DNA from: an uncultured Clostridia bacterium
Lineage (GTDB): Bacteria > Bacillota > Clostridia > Lachnospirales > CAG-274
Length of the DNA: 64,000 nucleotides
Direction: 5' to 3'
Assembly (NCBI GenBank): GCA_947630475.1
Contig: CANRHR010000003.1
Coordinates: forward strand, 62,001 to 126,000
Shown here: positions 17,360 through 24,627 of the stretch, piece after piece
Numbering within the stretch: the stretch's first letter is position 1
How the letters are laid out: every line of letters starts with the position of its first letter
The notes under the pieces: model-generated
Seen by the model: the letters and a program-made list of their open reading frames with translations, nothing else
Told to the model about the DNA's origin: nothing
Databases searched by the model: none
Made by a program: the position numbers and the translations under genes

Positions 17360-18427
17360 TTAGCCAAATATTTTTATAACATCATTAAAAGCAACAGCTA
17401 TGCCCAAAACAGCAATAAGCGCAAAACCTATCAAATGAATTATACCCTCTTTTTCGGGAGGAATAGGTCTTCTTCTAAAAGCTTCGATAATAAAAAACAA
17501 AAATCTTCCTCCATCCAGAGCAGGGATAGGAAGCAGATTCATAACGCCAAGATTTGCGCTTAATATGCCGGTTATGCTTGCCATGCTCAAAAGAACCGTT
17601 TTTATACCCTCGGTTTTTGCCTCATTATAGACATTTCCAACTTCACTGGTCAAGCCTATGGGGCCCGAAACGGCATCCATATCAAGCTTAGCCGTAACAA
17701 GCTGAATCAATCCCGAAACAGTAACCTTTATCATAAAAGGCACATACCAAAAACCATTTTGAATACTTTCAAAAAAACTCGCTTTTTCGTATCCCTCTAT
17801 ATTCTTTCCAAAAAACGGAAGCTTATTTTGGCACATCACGCCCATAATATAATATTTACCGCCTGCTTTATCGCTAATCTGCGTTGGGGTAACAACAACA
17901 GTTTTAACACCCTTAGAATTTTTAGCTTTAACTGTAATATCTCCTCCCTTAAAATTTCCCATAAAATAATCCAAATCAGAATAAATATGGATAGGGCTGT
18001 CGTTGAGCTTTATTATTTTGTCATTTTCTCTAAGCCCCGCAGCATAAGCCGGACTGTTTTCGCTAAAGCCGATAATTTTTGTTGTTGCCATAGGCACAAA
18101 CATAGCAAACACGGCAAAAATAATAAAAGCCAAAAGAAAATTCATAAAAGGCCCGGCCAAAACAATAATAATTCTTTTAACTAACGAAACATTTTGAAAA
18201 CAATCGGGATCATCCGCCTCTTCTCCTTTCATTCGGCAAAATCCTCCCAACGGAATTATCCTTAAAGAATACAATACCCCGTTTTTGTTAAACGAAATAA
18301 CCTTTGGCCCCATACCAACGGCAAATTCCACAATGCCGACACCACATTTTTTTGCGGCGTAAAAATGCCCAAATTCATGAATTATAACTATAATTCCAAA
18401 TATAATCAACGTTATAAAAATAGACAT
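17360..18427 (-). CDS. rseP: Site-2 (RIP) zinc metalloprotease RseP
   Basis: A 355-residue membrane protease. The zinc motif HEFGH lies at residues 17-21 inside the first membrane helix, a PDZ domain occupies about residues 110-190, and the second catalytic element is [12 protein letters not shown]. It cleaves membrane-bound substrates (anti-sigma factors, signal peptide remnants) within the bilayer. In Clostridia and Bacillus the gene travels with dxr and ispG, as here. The start follows AGAGGTGA. Confidence 0.94.
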   Translation of the reverse strand: MSIFITLIIFGIIVIIHEFGHFYAAKKCGVGIVEFAVGMGPKVISFNKNGVLYSLRIIPLGGFCRMKGEEADDPDCFQNVSLVKRIIIVLAGPFMNFLLAFIIFAVFAMFVPMATTKIIGFSENSPAYAAGLRENDKIIKLNDSPIHIYSDLDYFMGNFKGGDITVKAKNSKGVKTVVVTPTQISDKAGGKYYIMGVMCQNKLPFFGKNIEGYEKASFFESIQNGFWYVPFMIKVTVSGLIQLVTAKLDMDAVSGPIGLTSEVGNVYNEAKTEGIKTVLLSMASITGILSANLGVMNLLPIPALDGGRFLFFIIEAFRRRPIPPEKEGIIHLIGFALIAVLGIAVAFNDVIKIFG

Positions 18428-18502
18428 ACTTCACCTCTGTTAATGATATTTGTACTCTGCTTAAGCTATCTTTTAATGGTTTCAACAAATTTTTATTATA
18501 TT

Positions 18503-19651
18503 TTATCTGTGTGATAAAATATCATCAATATAAAGTCTTCCCCATTTATCAGCCGCCAAAACATCATCAAGATCATAATTATATTTTACATTATATTCCC
18601 TCATGGCTTGCTTTATAAGCTTAGGAATATCGTTAAATTCAATTTTTTCATCAATAAAGGCGTAAACCGCCCTTTCATTTGCCGCATTCATTACAGCCGG
18701 CATAGTTCCTCCTGTTTTTATTGCATCATATGCCAAATTAAGGCAGGCAAAAAGATCGGTTTCAGGCTTTTCAAAAGTCAGATTGTTTCTTATCAAAAAA
18801 TCAATCTTCGGAAAATTGTTTTTTAATCTTTTGGGGTATGTCAAAGCATACTGTATAGGAAGCCTCATATCAGGCTCGCCAAGCTGAGCGATAACCGCTC
18901 CATCCTCAAACTCAACCATAGAATGTATAACGCTTTGCGGATGAATTAAAACCTCAATTTGTGATATTTCAACATCAAAAAGCCATTTTGCTTCTATTAT
19001 CTCCAGTCCTTTATTCATAAGAGTAGCCGAATCTATCGTAATTTTTTTGCCCATACTCCAATTAGGGTGTTTAAGAGCATCGCATGGCTTAATTCCTTCC
19101 AAGCTTTTATAACCCCTGAAAGGCCCTCCTGATGCCGTAAGCAGAATTTTCTTTATTTTGTTTTCTTCATTTCCTCTTATGCATTGAAAAACAGCAGAAT
19201 GTTCACTGTCAACAGGATATATATTTACATTATTTTCTTTAATTTCACGCATAATAAGCTCACCGGCACTTACAAGCGTTTCTTTATTTGCAAGAGCTAT
19301 ATTTTTACCGCTTCTTACAGCAGCCGCTGTGGGCTTTAAGCCTATATTGCCGACAACCGAATTTATAACGGTATCCGCTTCATCGTATGAGGCTGCGTTA
19401 ACAAGGCCATCCATACCGCTTTCAACCCTGATATCCATATCGGAAAGTCTTTTTTTAAGCTCATAAGCTTTTTCTTCATCCATTAAAACAGCAAGCTTAG
19501 GCTTAAATTCTCTTACCTGTTTTTCAAACAAATCAATATTTTTATTTGCCGTCATCGCCAAAATTTTAACATCATCAAGACCTCTTACAACATCAAGACT
19601 CTGGGTACCTATAGAGCCTGTCGAGCCCAAAATTGAAATTTTTTTAGCCAA
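18503..19651 (-). CDS. dxr: 1-deoxy-D-xylulose 5-phosphate reductoisomerase
   Basis: A 382-residue NADPH enzyme catalysing the committed step of the MEP pathway (DXP to MEP). It has the N-terminal nucleotide-binding motif ILGSTGSIGTQSLDV, the catalytic region with PVDSEHSA and SGGPFRG, and NWSMGKKITIDSATLMNKGLE. I choose TTG 19651 (MAKKISILGSTGSIG) because AAGGAG lies eight bases before it, whereas the ATG at 19672 overlaps that site. It heads the dxr-rseP-ispG-polC block. The uppS and cdsA genes often found just upstream are absent; rsmI is there instead. Confidence 0.96.
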   Translation of the reverse strand: MAKKISILGSTGSIGTQSLDVVRGLDDVKILAMTANKNIDLFEKQVREFKPKLAVLMDEEKAYELKKRLSDMDIRVESGMDGLVNAASYDEADTVINSVVGNIGLKPTAAAVRSGKNIALANKETLVSAGELIMREIKENNVNIYPVDSEHSAVFQCIRGNEENKIKKILLTASGGPFRGYKSLEGIKPCDALKHPNWSMGKKITIDSATLMNKGLEIIEAKWLFDVEISQIEVLIHPQSVIHSMVEFEDGAVIAQLGEPDMRLPIQYALTYPKRLKNNFPKIDFLIRNNLTFEKPETDLFACLNLAYDAIKTGGTMPAVMNAANERAVYAFIDEKIEFNDIPKLIKQAMREYNVKYNYDLDDVLAADKWGRLYIDDILSHR

Positions 19652-19708
19652 TTGAATTTCTCTCCTTTCCATACAAATATCAAACAGCCTTTAATTTTAT
19701 CCCAAGGC

Positions 19709-20551
19709 TCAATTTTTGTTTAATATACTGTAGACTTCTCTTTTGCTTATTCCTCTGTCTTTTGCAACCAATTTCATAGCCTGCTTATAATCTTTGCCAT
19801 CATTTAAATATTTATTGTAGTGCTCTTCTACAGTTAAGGCTTCAAACATACTTTTCTTTTTTTCAAATATCTCCTTTTGTGATATTCCCTCCAAAACCAA
19901 AACAAATTCTCCTTTTGGCTCATTTTCTTTAAAATAAGCTATGATATCCGAAAGCTTGCCTCTGTTTACCGCTTCATACTTTTTGGTAAGCTCTCTTACA
20001 ACGGCAATATTCCTTTGCCCAAGGTTGTCGTAAATTTCCTCAAGCGTTGCAATAAGACGATGCGGAGCTTCATAAATAACTATAGTCCTTATTTCGTTTT
20101 TAAGCCTTTCAAAAACTTCCGAGCGCTGCTTTTTTATGTTTGGAATAAAACCCTCAAAACAATACGAAGAGCAGCTTAAGCCCGACAAAACCAAAGCTGT
20201 CACAACCGCCGTTGCGCCGGGTATTACGGTTACTTTTATATTGTTTTCATAGCACAGCCTTATAAGATCTTCTCCCGGGTCTGAAATGCCCGGCATACCT
20301 GCATCTGTAACCAATGCAATATTTTTTCCCTCTTTAAGAAGTCTTATAAGTTTTTCTCCCTTTTGGGCTTTATTATGCTCATGGTAGCTTGTCAGTGGTG
20401 TTTTTATATTAAAGTGATTAATAAGCTTTACGCTTTGGCGAGTATCCTCGGCAGCAATTATATCTGCTTCTCTAAGTATTCTAAGCGCTCTTAAGGTTAT
20501 ATCCTCAAGATTTCCTATAGGTGTTGCGCAAACATATAATATTCCGCTCAT
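19709..20551 (-). CDS. rsmI: 16S rRNA (cytidine1402-2'-O)-methyltransferase RsmI
   Basis: A 280-residue SAM-dependent enzyme that 2'-O-methylates C1402 in the ribosomal decoding centre. Family motifs are present: LYVCATPIGNLEDITLRALRIL, AEDTR, LVTDAGMPGISDPGEDL and VIPGATAVVTALVLSGL. ATG 20551 (MSGILYVCATPIG) follows GAGGGG; an in-frame ATG at 20563 overlaps the stop of the upstream methyltransferase gene. It is the last gene of the tmk-to-rsmI block, an order typical of Firmicutes. Confidence 0.95.
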   Translation of the reverse strand: MSGILYVCATPIGNLEDITLRALRILREADIIAAEDTRQSVKLINHFNIKTPLTSYHEHNKAQKGEKLIRLLKEGKNIALVTDAGMPGISDPGEDLIRLCYENNIKVTVIPGATAVVTALVLSGLSCSSYCFEGFIPNIKKQRSEVFERLKNEIRTIVIYEAPHRLIATLEEIYDNLGQRNIAVVRELTKKYEAVNRGKLSDIIAYFKENEPKGEFVLVLEGISQKEIFEKKKSMFEALTVEEHYNKYLNDGKDYKQAMKLVAKDRGISKREVYSILNKN

Positions 20552-20562
20552 AAAACCCCTCA

Positions 20563-21315
20563 TTACTTATAATAAATATCATAAACCTCTTTTGTATAAA
20601 CTCCCGATTCTTTATATATGTAAAGCGGCGGAAGAACCTTTAGCATTGGCTTTGCACATTTAGAGCTTTCAATTAATACCATATTCGGTTCTTTATCTGC
20701 AAAGGGATGCACAAAGCGAATTCTTTTAGGCTCAAGATTATTTTTTCTTAATGCACAAAAAATATCCGCCAGCCTGTGAGGGCGATGCACCATATAAAAT
20801 CTGCCGCCAAATTTAAGCATTTTTGATGCCGCCTCGGAAATATCATTTATATTGACAAAAATCTCATGTCTTGCTATAGCCTTTGGGCTGTAATCATTAA
20901 CAAGCCCTCCGCCTTCATTCATATACGGCGGATTTGAAGTAACAACATCAAATTCACTGTTTTTAAAAATATCGGAAACATTTTTTATGTCGCAGCAAAT
21001 AGCCTTAACCTTATCTTCCAAGCCGTTAAGCTTAATGCTTTTTTGCGCAAGCTTAATACTGTCCTGTTGAATATCTATGCCAATAAATTTTTTGCCATTT
21101 GTTTTAGCTTCCAAAAGAATAGGGATCACACCATTGCCTGTACCAAGATCAAGCATTGTTTCACCTTTTTTTACAACAGAAAAAGCTGTAAGCAAAACCG
21201 CATCCATTCCAAAACAAAACATTTTTGGGTTTTGAATTATTTTATAACCGTTTCTGTTAAGGTTATCTACTCTTTCATTATCATCAATTAAAACATCATT
21301 AATTAATTTAGCCAT
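20563..21315 (-). CDS. tRNA1(Val) adenine-37 N6-methyltransferase-like protein (TrmN6/YabB)
   Basis: A 250-residue class I SAM methyltransferase with the cofactor motif DLGTGNGVIPILL and the N6-adenine active site TSNPPYM. In Bacillus the yabB gene lies between yaaT/ricT and rsmI as here. The E. coli homologue methylates A37 of tRNA-Val; the substrate of the Firmicute protein is less certain. The ATG at 21315 overlaps the TGA of ricT by one base, implying translational coupling. Confidence 0.88.
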   Translation of the reverse strand: MAKLINDVLIDDNERVDNLNRNGYKIIQNPKMFCFGMDAVLLTAFSVVKKGETMLDLGTGNGVIPILLEAKTNGKKFIGIDIQQDSIKLAQKSIKLNGLEDKVKAICCDIKNVSDIFKNSEFDVVTSNPPYMNEGGGLVNDYSPKAIARHEIFVNINDISEAASKMLKFGGRFYMVHRPHRLADIFCALRKNNLEPKRIRFVHPFADKEPNMVLIESSKCAKPMLKVLPPLYIYKESGVYTKEVYDIYYK

Positions 21316-22187
21316 CAATCCAAAATATCCTTTAATTCATCTTTGTCAATATATTCTTCTTTAATCTTTTTTCTTTTTATAATCTCAACTTCGGATACAT
21401 TAAAAAACCCTATATTAGGCGTATCGATAGGCTTTTTTCTTGTTGCTGCCTTAACTATTTGTCTTAAAACATTAACCGAAAGAACCTCGCCTTCGCCTTG
21501 AGGAGTTCTTATAATATCACCCTCTCTGGGCAAATTTTTATTAAGCTGCTCATAGGTTTCCTCTTCATATTTAAGACAGCACATAAGCCTTCCGCACACG
21601 CCGGAAATTTTTGTCGGATTAAGCGATAAATTTTGATCCTTTGCCATTTTTATGGAAACAGGCTGAAAATCGCCCAAAAAAGTTGCGCAGCAAAGCGGCC
21701 TGCCGCATATGCCTATGCCATTTAACATTTTGGCTTCATCTCTTACACCTATCTGTCTTAATTCAATTCTTGTTCTGAAAATAGAGGCAAGCTCTTTTAC
21801 AAGCTCTCTGAAATCCACTCTGCCATCAGCGGTAAAATAAAAAATTATTTTATTTAAATCAAACGTAAATTCAACATCAATAAGCTTCATCATAAGTTTA
21901 TGCTTTGCTATTTTTTCAAGACAAATATTAAATGCCTCTTTTTCTCTTTCTTTATTCAATCTTGCTTTTGCCATATCCTCTTCGGAAGCTATCCTGATAA
22001 CCTTCTTAAGGGGCTGAACAATACTTTCGTCAGATACTTCTCTGTTGCCTATCTCAACTCTGCCAAATTCAATCCCTCTTGCCGTTTCAACAATAACTGC
22101 GCTTCCTTTTTCAATTACATTATCACCCGGATCAAAATAATAAATCTTACCTGCCTTTTTAAATCTTACGCCAACAATGCAAATCAT
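21315..22187 (-). CDS. ricT: PSP1-domain protein RicT/YaaT
   Basis: A 290-residue cytoplasmic protein with a PSP1 domain and the cysteine pairs GRPLCCATF and GRLMCCLKY that are characteristic of the family. In Bacillus subtilis RicT forms the Fe-S-containing Ric (Y) complex with RicA and RicF, which promotes RNase Y-dependent mRNA maturation, sporulation and competence. The partners are not in this window. The gene starts after AAAGGAG one base downstream of the holB stop, in the standard tmk-yaaR-holB-ricT order. Confidence 0.93.
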   Translation of the reverse strand: MICIVGVRFKKAGKIYYFDPGDNVIEKGSAVIVETARGIEFGRVEIGNREVSDESIVQPLKKVIRIASEEDMAKARLNKEREKEAFNICLEKIAKHKLMMKLIDVEFTFDLNKIIFYFTADGRVDFRELVKELASIFRTRIELRQIGVRDEAKMLNGIGICGRPLCCATFLGDFQPVSIKMAKDQNLSLNPTKISGVCGRLMCCLKYEEETYEQLNKNLPREGDIIRTPQGEGEVLSVNVLRQIVKAATRKKPIDTPNIGFFNVSEVEIIKRKKIKEEYIDKDELKDILD

Positions 22188-22188
22188 A

Positions 22189-23169
22189 TTATTTCTCCTT
22201 TAGCTTTAGAAATAAAACCTCCATAGTCATTTGAAAGTTACTGTTTGACTTAAACTGCCTTTTTGCATCCAAAACAGCTTCGTATCTTTTTACAAGCCTG
22301 TCTAAATCATCATTGGAGGCTATTTTTTTTATTTGTTCAAGCTTATCCTTTTGTATAATATATTTATCATTATTAAAACATTTATAAATAACAGAATCTC
22401 TGTAAAGCATAACAAAAATATCAAGAAAGCTTTGAATATTTTCTTTAAATTTATCAGCTTCACCAACTGCATTAAACATACCCACAAGATCACGCTCTTT
22501 AAGAGAACACAATATTGAAGCCGCCGTATCTCTCAGCTCTTTAAAATCTTCACTTTTGCTCATTTCAACAGCTTTGCCCAAACTTCCTTGGCTGCAGCCT
22601 GAAAAAGCTTCAGCTTCATCAGGCGAAATATTTTCATTTTCAATCAAATAATTTTTTATTTGGTTAAATTTTAAGGGCTTAAGTTTATAAATAACACACC
22701 TTGACAAAACTGTTGTGAGAAGAGCCGAACTGTTATTTGAAAGAAGTATAAAAACCGCATAATGAGGAGGCTCCTCAAGGGTTTTTAAAAGAGCGTTTTG
22801 TGCAGGAACAGTCATTAATTCAGCATTTTCAACAATAAATATTTTATATTCATAAAGATACGGCTTCAAGTCTATATTTTTTCCTATTTGCTCTCTTATT
22901 TCATCAATGCCCAAGCTTTTCTTGGCGCTCTTAACATAAATAACATCCGGATTATTGCCGTTGTCAAATGAAAGGCAGCTTCCGCAGTGTCCGCAGCCAT
23001 TTTTTTCACTGCACAAAATTGCCTTTGCAAATGTTTTTGCCAAAAGCATCTTACCCATCCCCTCAGGCGCATCAAATATATAAGCGTGAGGGATTCTTCT
23101 GCTGAAAGCCGCCGATTTTAAATTAAATATTATTTTTTCATTGCCTAAAATATCATCAAAGCAATACAT
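22189..23169 (-). CDS. holB: DNA polymerase III delta' subunit
   Basis: A 326-residue clamp-loader subunit with an AAA+ fold: DAPEGMGKMLLAKTFA in the P-loop region, a four-cysteine zinc module CSEKNGCGHCGSC, DEIREQIG, and sensor region LLSNNSSALLTTVLSRC. With tau/gamma and delta it loads the sliding clamp for the PolC holoenzyme. The start follows AGGTGAT. The gene is embedded between yaaR and ricT with gaps of 7 bp and 1 bp, so it is co-transcribed with tmk and ricT. Confidence 0.94.
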   Translation of the reverse strand: MYCFDDILGNEKIIFNLKSAAFSRRIPHAYIFDAPEGMGKMLLAKTFAKAILCSEKNGCGHCGSCLSFDNGNNPDVIYVKSAKKSLGIDEIREQIGKNIDLKPYLYEYKIFIVENAELMTVPAQNALLKTLEEPPHYAVFILLSNNSSALLTTVLSRCVIYKLKPLKFNQIKNYLIENENISPDEAEAFSGCSQGSLGKAVEMSKSEDFKELRDTAASILCSLKERDLVGMFNAVGEADKFKENIQSFLDIFVMLYRDSVIYKCFNNDKYIIQKDKLEQIKKIASNDDLDRLVKRYEAVLDAKRQFKSNSNFQMTMEVLFLKLKEK

Positions 23170-23176
23170 ATATCAC

Positions 23177-23617
23177 CTAAATAATAATGTCTAACAAAAG
23201 CCCGCGTATCTCATCTGTTTTATCCAAAATTGCGATATGATTTTTTTCGCTTTTAAGGAGCTCCTGAGCAAGGTCGTCTAAATCCTTGTTAACAAGCTTA
23301 ACTATGCCGTAAACTCTGTGTCTGCCTCTTCTGTCAAGAAAATTTTCTCTTGAAAATTCATGACTGTTTGAAACAACCTCATTCATAAATTCCGTAATAA
23401 GGCTTCGATATTTTTTCATATCTTTAATATCCATATGATCGGCAAGCTTTTTGCCTTGGACAGTTATATCATCAATCAGAGCATGCAGCTTATCCATCAA
23501 TGCATCATTTTCAGCCTTATTAAGGCTAAACTGAAATTCGGAGCTGCTTTCTGTTTTTTCTGTTTTATTAATTGGAGTTAAATTTTCAATTCTAAGATCG
23601 GAAATTTTTAAATCCAT
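23177..23617 (-). CDS. yaaR: YaaR family protein (DUF327), unknown function
   Basis: A 146-residue, mostly helical, charged cytoplasmic protein without membrane segments. Length, position between tmk and holB, and the motif region [23 protein letters not shown] match the YaaR/DUF327 family, whose role is unknown. The ATG follows AAAGGAG and lies inside the 3' end of tmk (26-bp overlap). Confidence 0.85.
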   Translation of the reverse strand: MDLKISDLRIENLTPINKTEKTESSSEFQFSLNKAENDALMDKLHALIDDITVQGKKLADHMDIKDMKKYRSLITEFMNEVVSNSHEFSRENFLDRRGRHRVYGIVKLVNKDLDDLAQELLKSEKNHIAILDKTDEIRGLLLDIII

Positions 23618-24251
23618 TTTTAAAACTCCTTTCTTTTATTAATTTTTCGATATAGTCTGCAATTTCACAGGCTATTTCATCAATATCCCTGTTTGCGTCA
23701 ATAACCTTTATTCTGTCTTTGTTTTGCTCTGCCAGAGCCATATAGCCTTTAAAAACTCTTTTGTGAAAGTTTAGCTCAGATGATTCTATCCTGTCAAGCT
23801 CCTGCTGATTTTTTTTTCTGTTTATTCCTATATCGGGAGGAAGTGTCAAAAGAAAAGTAATATCGGGAACAATACCGTTTACTGCATATTTGTTTATATC
23901 ATTTATAATATTCTCTCCGATGCCTCTTGCATAGCCCTGATAAACAACGGATGAATCTAAAAATCTTTCACATACAACGACATTTCCTTCCATAAGCATA
24001 GGGGCTATAACCTCATTTACAAGCTGCGCCCTTGCGGCTGCATAAAGCAAAGCTTCAGTCATTTTATTCATTTTATCATTTTCTTTAGAGATAATAATTT
24101 CTCTTATTTTTTCACTTATTTGGTTTCCGCCCGGCTCTCTCGTACAAATCACCTCAAAGCCCTTATTTTTAAGAAGATTTGCCAAAAGGGCGGCTTGTGT
24201 CGATTTGCCTGTGCCGTCTGAGCCTTCAAAAGTAATAAACAATCCTGACAT
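23592..24251 (-). CDS. tmk: Thymidylate kinase
   Basis: A 219-residue enzyme phosphorylating dTMP to dTDP. It has the P-loop [12 protein letters not shown], the DRX-type motif [13 protein letters not shown], the R-E-P-G-G element in TREPGG and a LID region [12 protein letters not shown]. The start is set at ATG 24251 ([10 protein letters not shown]) after GGGTGAT. It is the first gene of the leftward tmk-rsmI block. The 376 bases upstream hold an R repeat, an L repeat and their flanking hairpins but no gene. Confidence 0.95.
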   Translation of the reverse strand: MSGLFITFEGSDGTGKSTQAALLANLLKNKGFEVICTREPGGNQISEKIREIIISKENDKMNKMTEALLYAAARAQLVNEVIAPMLMEGNVVVCERFLDSSVVYQGYARGIGENIINDINKYAVNGIVPDITFLLTLPPDIGINRKKNQQELDRIESSELNFHKRVFKGYMALAEQNKDRIKVIDANRDIDEIACEIADYIEKLIKERSFKNGFKNFRS

Positions 24252-24280
24252 TTTATCACCCATCTAATTTTATTAATTCA

Positions 24281-24345
24281 ATGATACTGTCCGCTTATGC
24301 TGTATATTCATAACCAACGCTAAAACTTACTTATTGGCAAAAACA
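24281..24345 (+). repeat. R element, copy R3, directly upstream of L copy B
   Basis: It has the head ATGATACTGTCCGCTTATGCT, the middle ATAACCAACGCTAAA and the tail ACTTACTTATTGGCAAAA. The tail runs within seven bases of a hairpin that abuts L copy B, so R and L form one composite unit here. The gap 24252-24627 contains only these repeats and a small hairpin. Confidence 0.6.
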
Positions 24346-24351
24346 GCGAGT

Positions 24352-24579
24352 GCCATCCAAAAAGGATGGCTCTGAGTGTCGAAAAAGTCCAAGCGGACTT
24401 TTTCGAGAGAAAACAGATGTATAAACAGCTCATTCCATCGGGATTAAAAATCCCTTGAAACTCGCTGTTTTCCTCGGCGCAAGTGAATTTCGCCTGCGGA
24501 TTATAGGTCTGCGACGCTTTAAGTTACTTGTTCAAAGTAGGGGTTTGACAGTCCGTACCAACCTAAAAAGGATGGCTCT
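24352..24579 (+). repeat. Hairpin direct repeats flanking L copy B
   Basis: On the left, GCCATCC/GGATGGC forms a perfect hairpin with loop AAAAA (24352-24370), immediately followed by the L element. On the right, at 24558-24579, the same segment recurs as an imperfect hairpin. The exact shared core is 15 bp (AAAAAGGATGGCTCT, 24359-24373 and 24565-24579). The right copy continues with TAATATCGAAA, which resembles the L start GAGTGTCGAAA, so it may be the beginning of a second, decayed L copy. Confidence 0.7.
24371..24555 (+). repeat. L element, copy B (about 185 bp)
   Basis: It has the same domains as copy A in the plus orientation: 5' end TCTGAGTGTC, 12-bp hairpin with loop AAGC, AAACAGC/GCTGTTT stem enclosing GGGATT-AAA-AATCCC, 19-nt hairpin GGCG...CGCC, conserved TCTGCGACGCTTTAAGT and 3' end TTTGACAGTCCG. 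No protein is encoded. It lies between the divergently placed ends of tmk (5' side) and a hybrid kinase (3' side). Confidence 0.85.
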
Positions 24580-24591
24580 TAATATCGAAAC

Positions 24592-24605
24592 GGCTTTAAA
24601 AAGCC
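24592..24605 (-). terminator. Short hairpin after the hybrid kinase gene
   Basis: GGCTTT and AAAGCC pair across two bases, 23 bp downstream of the kinase stop codon as read on the minus strand. It is short and followed by only a few T residues, so it is a weak terminator candidate. Confidence 0.35.
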
Positions 24606-24627
24606 TTAAAATTTGATTTTTCAATTT

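Noticed and set aside
24371-24555. L elements as plain intrinsic terminators
   Set aside because: They are too long, have four stems and conserved unpaired blocks, lack a consistent T run, and copy C lies upstream of a genuine terminator.
24371-24555. L elements as insertion sequences
   Set aside because: There is no transposase ORF in or near any copy; only a non-autonomous element would fit.
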